DNA of 64,000 bases. Origin: Flaccisagitta enflata. Taxonomy: Eukaryota; Chaetognatha; Sagittoidea; Aphragmophora. Shown here piece after piece: positions 20,601-31,329 of the stretch. The position numbers and the translations under genes were made by a program. A model generated the notes under the pieces. The model had not been told where the DNA came from, did not search any database, and saw only the letters and a program-made list of their open reading frames with translations. The stretch spans positions 95,604,001 through 95,668,000 of the forward strand of contig OZ231127.1 in the NCBI GenBank assembly GCA_965153355.1, given 5' to 3'. Positions within the stretch are counted from its first letter, which is position 1; each line of letters starts with the position of its first letter.

Positions 20601-21480
20601 TTTCATTTAGCGCCCCCCCTCCAAATAGCTACCCCCCTTTTTTTTTGCGTCGTTTTTCTCAAAGTTTTGGACAGATTTGAACACAATGAACCCTTTTCAA
20701 TGATTTTCAAACATAAGTATGCGATGAATATCCATTCTTAGTCAAATAAGCATTTTGATATTCTTTCTTGAAAAAGATTGACTGAATGACACTTCATCTA
20801 CAATACAAAGGGGGCGCTAATTGGAAGGTTAAAAAAACAAAATCATATTTTGATTTCAAACGCACTCGGGGCGCTAATAAGAAAAAATATGGTATCTATG
20901 AATATTTTTGATCAGCCCAGTAAATTTTAAAAGCAGAATATGATGAAATATTATCAATTTTGGACTTATTTCGCCACAAGAAAGATTTTTTTGAAGCTTG
21001 ATCCTAGTTCAACAAGTCCATCCAAAGTGAAAACAAAGCAAAAAATCCAGAGTACTACTCAAACCACCTGGCGGTAGTTTGAATGGATGGTGAACCGCCA
21101 TGCGTTTGATCCTTTGAATATTGACGTGTATCTACATGCCAATCATTAACATAATGTATTACCTTTTGATTTTGTCGGCATTTGGTTTTTGTTTGGCGAC
21201 AGTGATGTACATGTCAATCATTCAAATAATGTATCACCTTTCAGCAGTGTAGGAGAGCTAGATTTTTTAGGACTTCCACCCCTTAACTAGTGTCCGACAG
21301 ATTAGTTTTTACTGTATCAAAAAAAATTTCTATCATAGTGTAGCGTAGTGATAGTACCATTTTTTTTGTAAAAAGGCACTTAATTTGGATCAATTTGTCA
21401 ATTTCAATCATTAAACTCACTTAGGCTTGTAAGTTAATTTGCAACCATAAAGCACATATATTTTTCTGTCCCTTTATCAG
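20601..21480. repeat. Right side of interrupted TTAGCGCCCC foldback; inverted arm 20930-21086; otherwise intron
   Basis: CATTTAGCGCCCCCCCTCC at 20605 and GGGGCGCTAATAAGAAAAAA near 20870 are inverted ends of one repeat. 20930-21086 is the inverse of 11425-11580. One copy of a 75-bp repeat (TTGATTTTGTCGGCATTTGG...) lies at 21164-21240. No gene seen. Confidence 0.55.
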
Positions 21481-21598
21481 TTTGTCTGTGTTGGTCTGTT
21501 TTTCTATCTGTCTTACTTTTTTCCTTTTTTCCTTTTCCTCTTTTTTTAAACTATATTCTTTTTGCTTTCTACTTTTCAACGTTTTCCGTATGTTTCTG

Positions 21599-21755
21599 TC
21601 TGTCTGTCTGTCTGTCTGTGGCTGTCTCTCTGTCTCTCGCTCTCTCTTTGTCTGTCTCTCTCTCTCTCTCAGTTGCGCTCTCTCTCTCTGTCGCTCTCTC
21701 TCTCTCTCTCTCTCTGTCGCTCTCTCTTTCTGTCGCTCTCCCTCTCTCTCTCTCT
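21599..21755. repeat. (CTGT)n/(CTCTCT)n microsatellite
   Basis: Pyrimidine repeat with CTGTCTGT, CTCTCTCT and GTCGCTCTCT blocks. The long frames across it on both strands are repeat by-products. Confidence 0.9.
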
Positions 21756-21885
21756 CTTCGTTTTTTTAATTTTCTTTCCTTTCTCTTCTTATTTCTTGAA
21801 AAAATATTGGTGTCCCGACAACTTTGGTGTCCCGACAACAGAGACTTCCATGGAAGTCTCGGGAGTCCCTTCTCCTACGCCGCTG

Positions 21886-22110
21886 TCACCTTTTGATTAT
21901 GTCGGCGTTTGGTTTTTGTTTGGCTACAGTGATGTACATGTCAATCATTAAAAAATTGTATCACCTTTTGATTTTGTCGGCATTAGGTTTTTGTTTGGCG
22001 ACAGTGATGTACATGTCAATCATTCAAATAATGTATCACCTTTTGATTTTGTCGGCATTTGATTTTTGTTTGGCGACAGTGATGTACATTTCAATGATAC
22101 CCATTTGATC
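21886..22110. repeat. 75-bp tandem repeat at the intron boundary
   Basis: Three units (about 21886, 21961, 22036) of CACCTTTTGATTTTGTCGGC...GACAGTGATGTACATGTCAA; a fourth copy lies alone at 21164. The unit is 25 codons long. The array begins at the splice donor of the exon at 22101-22300, so it is intronic. Confidence 0.8.
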
Positions 22111-22300
22111 TTCGAATTCACAAACTGTTGTTGATTTATCCACCCACCAACCGCCAGTAAGACCGTAAAAAAACCAAATGTTCCAAATCATTCCAAACAG
22201 AATAGCCATCATGATCATGATCGTCTCGGGAACGGATTTGGGAAAGAATGGCCCAAGACCAATGAACTGGACCGCCATAAATATGTAGAGAAAAATCCGT
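22101..22300 (-). CDS. Channel gene exon: pore helix, selectivity filter and S6
   Basis: Minus-strand exon of 200 nt (1 nt + 66 codons + 1 nt). Acceptor ATCCCACACAG, donor CAAATGG|GTATCATTG. It encodes IFLYIFMAVQFIGLGPFFP, then KSVPETIMIMMAILFGMIWN and IWFFYGLTGGWW, then a soluble end. The layout pore helix - filter - 'P..xxE' - long hydrophobic helix with a central glycine is that of P-loop channels. The filter reads F-I-G-L-G-P, where K+ channels have T-V-G-Y-G-D: the two glycines remain, but the aromatic and acidic residues are gone. It joins in phase to the exon at 23323-23418 (AG|A makes arginine). Ion selectivity cannot be stated. Confidence 0.7.
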
Positions 22301-23322
22301 CTGTGTGGGATTATTGGGGGAAGAATTATCAGTAAATAAGTACTTACATTATAAAGGCCAATATATGTGCATTTTTGGAATCTTTGGAATCATGTTCGAA
22401 AAAATGATTTTGACAAGTTTCCAAGGTTGAAAGTAATGCATAAATACAGCGAAATCAGAATTATTTCCTCAAATCTGCTTGTACATACAATCAAAACCAT
22501 CCTCGCTCCAAAGCCTTATAAGGTTGAGTCTTTAGACTTACGTTCCATATACAGATTTGCGCTGAGTCAACAATCCATACTTGAAAGTGGCACCTTGACA
22601 AAATACAAAAAATACAGTGAATGTCATCTAATTCATAATAAACAATGCAATAGATACAATAAATGTCTTTTAATTCATTTTAGACAGAATATAAAAAAAT
22701 ATCTACTTTGACAGGGGCGACAATGCATTCAGAGGCATCAAGTAAAAACAAGGAAGGGATATCGTCCAGACCAACTGCTTGAGCTTGATTACTCACTTTT
22801 TTTCATCTGGGCAATTTCTTATTGTATTGTTCTGATGTTAAAGTGACTTAAGCCACAGATGCTACCTTGGTCTCAAATGAAAAGTCAAATTATCTTCCAT
22901 TTGAGACCAATCTGGTATCTACAGCTCAAGTCGTCTTCTAATGAGAGCAAATGAAAGTAAAAATTCCCTGTTAAAAGAAGAATATTTTGAGTTGAAAACA
23001 TGCTTCTTCCAGAAATGCCTCTTTTACTTCAATTTGATGTTGTGGACAAACTATCCAACTCAGACCCATATAATTTTGACCCAAAAAACGTCATAGTACT
23101 TTCAGAAAAAATTATTTCAAATCATGAAAATGAAGCATCTAGGAGTAAAAGTTTAATACTTTTTTGCATTTGACAATAATCGCCCTGTATGTGAATATAT
23201 TCTGCCACTTTACCAAACCTGGCCAGGTTGGCTAATGTGGGCAGTAGAAATAAGCCCGTATCCTAACCTCTCAACAGATATTTGTATTTCTAAGTGGAAT
23301 CACTCATGCAATTTCATCTTAC
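22301..23322. other. Intron, no gene seen
   Basis: AT-rich intronic sequence with one small foldback (22850-22938). Confidence 0.5.
22850..22938. repeat. Small foldback repeat
   Basis: Left arm TGACTTAAGCCACAGATGCT.. GGTCTCAAATG is inverted as CATTTGAGACC.. CTACAGCTCAAGTC, about 90 bp in all. MITE-like, non-coding. Confidence 0.6.
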
Positions 23323-23418
23323 CTTGCCAAATATGCTGTAACGTTCCATTGTGGGGCGGAATAGCCGTTGGGAAACGAAGAAGTCCATTTGCAAATGCAG
23401 GCAGCCAACACTTGCATT
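23323..23418 (-). CDS. Channel gene exon: S5-pore turret
   Basis: Minus-strand exon of 96 nt (1 nt + 31 codons + 2 nt). Acceptor CAGCTGATATAG, donor TTGGCAAG|GTAAGATG (strong). It encodes MQVLAACICKWTSSF then PNGYSAPQWNVTAYLA; NVT is a potential N-glycosylation site. In CNG/HCN channels a tryptophan-containing, often glycosylated turret lies just before the pore helix, which is where this exon sits. Both ends agree in phase with neighbours: AC|A gives threonine from the exon at 25181-25254, and AG|A gives arginine into 22101-22300. Confidence 0.65.
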
Positions 23419-23602
23419 CTATATCAGCTGGAAAGGAAAATTGCGGATACGCAGTTTATACTTGTTTGTTGCATTGACAGTTCCGGCACATTGAAATTCC
23501 ACTCTCACAAATTTCAAGGGACCAATCCATAATTCGTAAAAAAATTCTTTTTTATTCTCATTACTATAACATTAAGCATGGATAAAAATGTTTATTTTTA
23601 TA

Positions 23603-24069
23603 CAGTAGATGTCGTCTACTTGAAAATATGGGGAAAGACAAATAAACATAGAAGATTGATATTTGGAATATAAACTAACAAAATGATGCTTTATTGACGG
23701 TGGGTGTTGGTTGCCATAGAAACACATTTCCATGTAAGAATATCGCTCGTTTAGCTGTTGCAAGGGAGCATATCTTTGTGTGACAACCCCGTGATGCTCC
23801 GTAGCAGCCGCCAAACGAGCGATATTCTTTAAGAGCATATTGTGGGGAAGTTGTAGCATATTTTATTCTAAGCAATCTTCCCAAAAAATATTTCTCAAAA
23901 TATTGATACTTTAGCAAGAAAACATGAAAATGTGTTTCCTTAGCAACCGACACTCATCGTCAATAAAGCATTCTTTAATTAGTTCATATTCCAAATATCA
24001 GTCTCTTAGGTTTATTTGTCTTCCTATCATGAATTCCCCTGTGATTCCAAGTCTAGACGACATCTTCTA
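23603..24069. mobile_element. Foldback MITE with TA target duplication, relative of 7790-8391
   Basis: Ends CAGTAGATGTCGTCTACTTG and the inverse GTCTAGACGACATCTTCTA, with TA on both sides (23601-23602, 24070-24071). Internal arms share AAGAATATCGCTCGTTTAGC and TTGCCATAGAAAC blocks with the element at 7790. About 467 bp, no ORF. Confidence 0.75.
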
Positions 24070-24112
24070 TACGTTATAGTAGTGAAAGTTTTCTTTAGTT
24101 AATCATGATCAG

Positions 24113-25109
24113 TAAAAATCTGAATAGTATCTGGGTCCGCGACGGAGGGGGGTTAAAGATCACCAATTCCAAAAGATCGCTATGACCAAAAGATTGCCTT
24201 AAAACTATAAGTCTTACATTTAGAGTCTCCTACAAAGTTTCATGCAAATCCATTGAAAAATGGCAAAGTTATGCACGTTTTTCACATTTAGGCTAATAGG
24301 AAGGTTGGGTGGTAGGCTGGTTTGGATAAATAGTGTGCATATGTTGAGTTCTTCCATTTAGAGACTCCATTCCAAGTTTCAACCAAATTGGTTGAAAAAT
24401 GTCCAATTTATGCAAGTTTCTTACTTTTAGGCCGGTAAGCTGGTTGGGTGGTAGGTCAGTTTGGCCGGTCAGCATACTCAAACGTAAATAAATCACATAC
24501 ATATGTTGAGTCCTTCCATTTAGAGACTCCATACCAAATTTCAACCAAATTGGTTGAAAGATGCCAAAGATATGCACATTTTTCACTTTTAGGCTGGTAG
24601 GCTGGTTGGGTGGTGGGCTGGTTTGACAGGAAAAATAGTGTGCATATGTTGAGTTCTTCCATTTAGACTCCATACCAAGTTTCAACCAAATTATTTGAAA
24701 AATGTAAAAGTTATGCAAGTTTTTCACTTTTAGGCCGGTAGGCTGATTGGCTGGTAGGTTGGTTCGGCCGGTCAGCATGCTCAAATGCATATAAATCACA
24801 TACATATGTTGAGTCCTTCCATTTAGAGACTCCATACCCAATTTCAACCAAATCGGTTGAAAAATGCCAAAGTTTCACTTTTAGGCCGGTAGGCTGGTTT
24901 GGCCGGTTGGGTTGGTCAGATAACAAAAATTGGATAGGATGTAAAGCGCCTTACCCTAGTACAACTTCCCACCAAATATGAACCAAATTAGTCAAAGCAT
25001 AAAAAAGTTATCTATTTTTTAAAATCCCTAACGACAACGACAACTACAACGACGACACCCACCCGCCTTGAATTATAGTCCGCGTTGGAATGATATTCCG
25101 TCGCGGACA
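24113..25109 (+). mobile_element. Subfamily E element with about 160-bp core repeats
   Basis: The left part has GGGTCCGCGACGGAGG. The right end is a hairpin with arms GTCCGCG (25079) and CGCGGAC (25102), followed directly by an A-run. The 5' motif again matches the 3' arm. The core is four units (starts near 24343, 24506, 24649, 24809) containing CCTTCCATTTAGAGACTCCA, TTTCAACCAAATTGGTTGAA and GGCTGGTAGGCTGGTT. The same repeat occurs at 43315-43740. The 5' terminus is approximate; no ACAAG cap identified. Confidence 0.55.
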
Positions 25110-25180
25110 AAAACTAAACACTGCTATGGTTTATAATTGAATCATGTGTGGAAAGTAGAACATGTGTAATTACAACTTAC

Positions 25181-25254
25181 GTAGCCGGAGGAAGGCCAGA
25201 GAACATTCTTTGTCGTAACACAACATGATCCGGTTTTTGAATCCATCCAGCCTG
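25181..25254 (-). CDS. Channel gene exon upstream of the pore
   Basis: Minus-strand exon of 74 nt (24 codons + 2 nt). Acceptor AATCACAATTTCAG, donor GGCTAC|GTAAGTTG (strong). It encodes QAGWIQKPDHVVLRQRMF then SGLPPA. It joins in phase to 23323-23418. No membrane helix; it would lie between S4 and S5 or near S5. The frame stays open upstream towards 25308, where a subfamily F element begins, so the true acceptor could differ. Confidence 0.6.
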
Positions 25255-25308
25255 CTGAAATTGTGATTCATTTCTAATCCTTGCCATTATCATACAGAAT
25301 TTAATAAA

Positions 25309-25771
25309 ACAGTCGTCCAAGGATCGCATATGGTCAGCGGTACCCAATGCCCTGCTTTGAGCGACAGCTGGGGAAGTAGAGTGAGAGCAGGGCAGCGGCC
25401 TGAAAGGGCCCATGTCCTGTAGAACACAGAGCCAGAGATGAATTTTCATATGTCCTAAGAGGGCGTATTTGAGGCCTTTGGAGTAATTTTCCATGATATT
25501 CAATGGGGGTTTTGCATTTTTTTCAATTTCTTATCAATTTGCACTGTTATTCAATGGGAATTTCAATTTTTTTTTCATTTTTCATCAATTTTCTATGTTA
25601 TTCAATGGGAAGTTTGCATTTTATCAATTTCACATGTTATTTAATGGGAATTTGAGGCTTGAGAAGCTCTGGGGTGGGGGGTATGGACAGATGGAGGGAT
25701 GGACAGACGGACGGATGTTGGAAAATCACCCCTGTGTTCTACAGAACATCGGCCCTTTGGGGCCGCTGCTT
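25309..25771 (+). mobile_element. Subfamily F element
   Basis: Left ACAGTCGTCCAAGGATCGCA, GGTCAGCGGTACC, GCCCTGCTTTGAG..AGCAGGGCAGCGGCC, GATGTCCTGTAGAACACAG type block. The core has TTATTCAATGGGAATTT repeats and GGAC units. The right block reads TTCTACAGAACATCGGCCCT, then TTTGGGGCCGCTGCTT and an A-run. The next element starts in that A-run. Confidence 0.7.
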
Positions 25772-25880
25772 AAAAAGCAAGGCTGCCTCAGTTGTGTTGT
25801 GGGCGGGTGGGCAGGGGCCGTATTTGAGGTCACGAGAGCATTTGGTCAGAAGCAGTGATGCCAAAAACGCAATAAGATCA

Positions 25881-26095
25881 ACAAGTGACGCAGGGTCACA
25901 ATATTGTTGTGGACGGGTGGGCAAAGGCCGCCGACCCCCATCCACACTCAAACCCCCTTTCCAACACACACACACACCCACACAAAATCTTCTAGAAAGC
26001 TCGTTTTCACACTTTTTGACTCGTGCTCGCAGACGGAAGGACCAACGGGTCAACGGACGGACTATGCCTGTTATAGAGTTGCGTGTCCGCAACTG
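25881..26095 (+). mobile_element. ACAAG/CTA element, subfamily B with GTGAC cap, nested
   Basis: ACAAG, cap GTGACGCAGGGTCAC, inner motif GTTGTGGAC, body with CACACACACACCC and CCCCCATCC, GGAC core, hairpin GTTGCGTGTCCGCAAC and terminal CTG (for CTA). Confidence 0.8.
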
Positions 26096-26152
26096 AAAAG
26101 TGAAGTGTGAGCGACTGTGTGCCAGACTGACAAAGTGGGGTGAAGAGCCGCG

Positions 26153-26275
26153 TAACCTTGGCGACAAAAAAATGGCCGATTTTTCAGAACAGATTCTATC
26201 TACCCTATCTAAACCTATCAAATTCGGTGATGGTTAGAAAGCTCTTCAAAGGATTTTTCAATTGAGACGTGTATG
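26153..26275. repeat. Left inverted arm flanking the 82-bp satellite
   Basis: CCTTGGCGACAAAAAA, ATGGCCGATTTTTCAGAACA, AGATTCTATCTACC and AAAGCTCTTCAAAGGATTTT are found inverted at about 31185-31325. With the satellite between them this looks like one 5.2-kb foldback unit. Confidence 0.65.
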
Positions 26276-26770
26276 GAATTTTTAAGTGCTAAAAGATAAT
26301 CATCTTAAGACCATAGTAAAAACCCTCTGAATTTGATGAAAATTGAACTGGAAGCCAATGAATGAATGAATTTTATTCGAAGACAAACATAGATTACAAG
26401 AAATAAGGTTGTAAAAAGCTTGCCCTCGTGGATAGCCCATGAAAGTCAAAGCGCCGAAAATACCTTCCTCTGACAGCTCCTTAAAAATAATGGAAATCAG
26501 ACGATTTTTTCTATCATTTTCATCATAAGAAAGATTTCAAAATTGTTGATAGATCTGAATGTCAATGAGATAACAACAGTTTTTTTGAAGGATTTTTATC
26601 ATCGAATTATATCAAATTTATATCAAATTTATGATGATTTTGAGGCTCTGCGAATAATGTTTAAGTTGGAATAGCACAGGATAGGTTTTGCCAATCTGGT
26701 ACCAGTGGTATGATAAATGCAACTACAGCAAACCACAATAGTTTCATTATATTTTATTGAAATCTAGAAC
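26276..26770. other. Non-coding sequence between inverted arm and satellite
   Basis: AT-rich sequence with no recognised gene; not matched on the right side of the array. Confidence 0.5.
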
Positions 26771-26774
26771 ATTA

Positions 26775-29700
26775 ACACACTGCCCCAAATCCCACTACCA
26801 CGAAAAATGAATACCTGTCACCCCCCAATCACCACCTCATCACCACCAATTCACCTACACACTGCCCAAAATCCCACCACCACGAAAAATGAATACCTGT
26901 CACCCCCCAATCACCCCTCGTCACCACCAATTCACCTACACACTGCCTCAAATCCCACCGCCACGAAAAATAAATTCCTCACTTCAATCACCCCTCATCA
27001 CCACCAATTCACCTACACACTGCCCCAAATCCCACCACCAAAAAAATAAATAACTGTCACCCCCAATCACCCCCTCATCACCACCAATTCACCTACACAC
27101 TGCCCTAAATCCCACCACCACGAAAAATAAATACCTGTCACCCCCCAATCACCCCCTCATCACCACCAATTCACCTACACACTGCCCCGAATCCCACCCC
27201 TACGAAAAATAAATACCTGTCGCCCCCAATCACCCCCTCACCACCAATACCTACACACTGCCCCATATCCCACCACCACGAAAAATAAATACCTGTCACC
27301 CCCAATCACCCTCATCACCACCAATTCACCTACACACTGCCCTAAATCCCACCGCCACATAATATAAATTCCTGTCACCCCCAATCACCCCCTCATCACC
27401 ACCAATTCACCTACACACTGCCCCAAATCCCACCACCACAAAAAATAGATACCTGTCACCCCCCAATCACCCCCTCATCACCACCAATTCACCTACACAC
27501 TGCCCCAAATCCCACCACCCACTGCTTTCTGACAGAGGATTTGTGACAAGAATGATATCACTCTGGCTTTTTCTGCATTTTTGCGTAGGTCAGAGGCATA
27601 CAAATCAAGAACTATCCAGTGCAAAATCACCCCTAGAGCGCATTTTGAAAAAAAAGTCAAAAATTATAATATTTAGCTTCATCATACATGAATAACTTTG
27701 CAGGTTGGTCTGACTAATTTTTTGACAGCATATTGTAAATCCTCACCCAATTCCCTTTCATTTGATAGGTCGCACTATATGGTTTCAAAAAGAAATAACA
27801 TTTTCATTTTTTAAGCCACCGTTGCAAATACTGCAGCAGTGGCCTAAAATATGACAATTTGATTTTTCATCAAAACCATATAGTGCGACCTATCAAATGA
27901 AAGGGAATTTTACCAGGATTAACAATATTGCGTTAGAAAAAGAGTCAGACCAAATTGAAAAATTCTTTGTGAAAAATGAGGCTAAAAATGATAGATTTTT
28001 GACTTTTTTGAAAATGCGCTCTATGGATGGTTTTCCACTGGATAGTTCTTGATTTGTTTGCCAAAGACCTACACAAAAATGCAGAAAAACCCGGAGCGAT
28101 ATCATTCTTGTCACAAATCCTCTGTCAGAAAGCAGTGCACCACGAAGAATAAATACCTGTCATCCCCAATCACCCCCTCATCACCACCAATTCATCTACA
28201 TGCTGCCCATAATCCCACCACCACAAGAAATAAATACCTGTCACCCCCAATCACCCCCTCATCACCACCAATTCATCTACACACTGCCCCAAATCCCACC
28301 ACCACAAAAAATAAATACCTGTCAGCCCCCAATCACCCCTCATCACCACCAATTCACCTACTCACTGCCCCAAATCCCACCACCACAAAAAACAAATAAC
28401 TGTCACCTGCTAATCACCCCCTCATCACCACCAATTCACAAACACACTGCCCTAAATCCCACCACCACGAAAAATAAATACCTGTCACCCCCCAATCACC
28501 CCCTCATCACCACCAATTCACCTACACACTGCCCCAAATCCCACCACCACGAAAAATAAATACCTGTCACCCCCCAATCACCCCCTCATCACCACCAATT
28601 CACCTACACACTGCCCCAAATCCCACACCACGAAAAATGAATACCTGTCACCCCCAATCACTTTCTCATCACCACCAATTCACCTACACACTGCCCCAAA
28701 TCCCACCACCACAAAAATAGATACCTGTCACCCCCCAATCACCCCCTCATCATCACCAATTCACCTACACACTGCCCCAAATCCCACCGCCACAAAAAAT
28801 AAATTCCTGTCACCCCCAATCACCCCCTCATCACCACCAATTCACCTACACACTGCCCCAAATCCCACCACCACGAAAAATAAATACCAGTCACCCCCCA
28901 ATCACCCCCTCATCACCACCAATTCACCTACACACTGCCCCAAATCCCACCACCACGAAAAATAAATACCTGTCACCCCCCAATCACCCCCTCATCACCA
29001 CCAATTCACCTACACACTGCCCCAAATCCCACCACCACGAAAAATAAATACCTGTCACCCCCCAATCACCCCCTCATCACCACCAATTCACCTACACACT
29101 GCCCCAAATCCCACCACCACGAAAAATAAATACCTGTCACCCCCCAATCACCCCCTCATCACCACCAATTCACCTACACACTGCCCCAAATCCCACCACC
29201 ACAAAAAATAAATACCTGTCACCCCCTCATCACCCCCATGTCACCTCCCCATTCCCTCATCACCCCCACTTAAGACACCTTTACTCACTGCACCTGATCA
29301 CCGCATCACCCTGAAAATGAATACCTGTCTTAGCCAATCAATTCCCTCATCTGCCAATTCACACACCACTTTTCCAGTCCACCACCACAATTAAATACCT
29401 GTCACCCCCAATCACCCCTCATCATCACTATTCACCTACGCACTGCCCAAATCCCACCACCACAAAAAATAGATACCTGTCAACCCCCAATCACCCCCTC
29501 ATCACCACCAATTCATCTACACACTGCCCCAAATCCCACCACCACCAAAAATACATACCTGTCAGCCCCCAATCACCCCTCATCACCACCAAATCACCTA
29601 CTCACTGCCCCAAATCCCACCACCACGAAAAATAGATACCTGTCACCCACCAATCACCCCCTCATCACCATCAATTCACCTACACACTGCCCCAAATCCC

Positions 29701-31180
29701 ACCACCTCGAAAATTAAATACCTGTCAACCCTCAATCACCCCCTCATCACCACCAATTCACCTACACACTGCCCCAAAACCCACCACCACGAAAAATAAA
29801 TTCCTGTAACCCCCCAATCACCCCCTCATCACCACCAATTCACCTACACACTGCCCAAAATCCCCACCAAAAAATGAATACCTGCTCACCCCCAATCACT
29901 TTCTCATCACCACCAATTCACCTACAAACTGCCCCAAATCCCACCACAAAATAGATACCTGTCACCCCCCAATCACCCTCATCATCACCAGTTCACCTAC
30001 ACTGCCCCAAATCCACCACAAGAATTAAATTCCTGTCACCCCCAATCACCCCCTCATCACCACCAATTCACCTACACACTGCCCCAAATCCCACCACCAC
30101 AAGAAATAAATACCTGTCACCCCCAATCACCCCTCAACACCAGGTATTCACCAACTCACTGCCCCAAATCCCACCACCACGAAAAAAACATACCTGTCAC
30201 TCCCCAATCACCCCCTCATCACCACCAATTCACCTACACACTGCCCCAAATCCCACCACCACGAAATATGAATACCTGTCACCCCCCAATCACCCCCTCA
30301 TCACCACCAATTCACCTACACACTGCCCCAAATCCCACCAACACAAAAAATAAATACCTGTAACCCCCATATCACCCCTCATTACCATCAATTCACCTAC
30401 TCACTGCCCCAAATCCCACCAACAAGAAAAATAAATACATGTCACCCCCTAATCACCCCCTCATCACCACCAATTCACCTACATGCTGCCCCAAATCCCC
30501 AAACCACAAAAAATAAAACCTGTCACCCCCAATCACCCCCTCATCACCACCAATTCATCTAAACACTGCCCCAAATCCCACCACCACAAAAAATAAATAC
30601 CTGTCAGCCCCCAATCACCCCTCATCACCACCAATTCACCTACTCACTGCTCCAAATCCCACCACCACAAAAAACAAATACCTGTCACCTGCCAATCACC
30701 CCCTCATCACCACCAATTTACCACTGCCCTAAATCCCACCACCACGAAAATTAAATACCTGTCACCCCCAATCACAATCACCACCATTCACTACACTCTG
30801 CGAAACCACAGGAAAAATAAATACCTGTCACCCCCAATCACCTTCTCATCAGCACCAATTCTCATACACACTGCCCCAAATCCCACCACCACAAAAATGA
30901 ATACCTGTCACCCCCCAATCACCCCCTCATCACCACCAATTCACCTATACACTGCCCCAAATCCCACCACCACGAAAAAAAAACCTGTCAACCCCCAATC
31001 ACCCTCATGCCACCAATTTACACTTTGGATCCTACCACCACGAAAAATAAATACCTATCACCCCCAATCACCCCTCATCACCACCAATTCACCTACACAC
31101 TGCCCCAGATCCCACCGCCATGAAAAATAAATACCTGCCCCCCCCCCCATCACCCCCTCATCACCAACAATTCACGACTC
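26775..31180. repeat. 82-bp satellite array
   Basis: Tandem units of 82 bp measured at 28861, 28943 and 29025. Landmarks are CACTGCCCCAAATCCCACCA, ACGAAAAATAAATACCTGTC, CAATCACCCCCTCATCACCA and ATTCACCTACA. The plus strand is C-rich and almost free of G. A foldback interrupts it at 27520-28137. Units between about 28450 and 29215 are nearly identical; 29220-31100 is full of small indels. Open frames here are by-products. Confidence 0.95.
27520..28137. mobile_element. Foldback MITE inserted in the 82-bp satellite
   Basis: 618 bp, ends CACTGCTTTCTGACAGAGGA and its inverse GTCAGAAAGCAGTG. The inner arms contain TTTGATAGGTCGCACTATAT and its inverse. CACC lies on both flanks and may be a 4-bp target duplication, though the satellite itself is rich in CACC. 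No ORF of note. Confidence 0.85.
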
Positions 31181-31184
31181 AAAT

Positions 31185-31329
31185 GAAAGATCTTTCAAAG
31201 AGCTTTTTAATCATCACCAATTCAAAAAGGTTTTTTCTTGAATTGTGGTAGAAAGAATCTGTGTTAAAAGTCTGCCATTTTTTTCTTTTTTTTTTCTTTT
31301 TTTTTCTTTTTGTCGCCAAGAATAGGTCG
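31185..31329. repeat. Right inverted arm flanking the 82-bp satellite
   Basis: Inverse of 26153-26275, with an expanded poly-T/CTTTT tract (31279-31312). It ends TTGTCGCCAAG and is followed by the apparent second half of the hairpin of the element that began at 25777. Confidence 0.65.

Noticed and set aside
23235-23477. An 80-codon plus-strand frame
   Set aside because: The minus strand here carries a spliced exon with a strong donor and matched phase on both sides; the plus frame is its shadow.
26775-31180. CRISPR-like look of regular 82-bp repeats
   Set aside because: There are no distinct spacers between repeats; units are contiguous satellite copies in a eukaryotic context.
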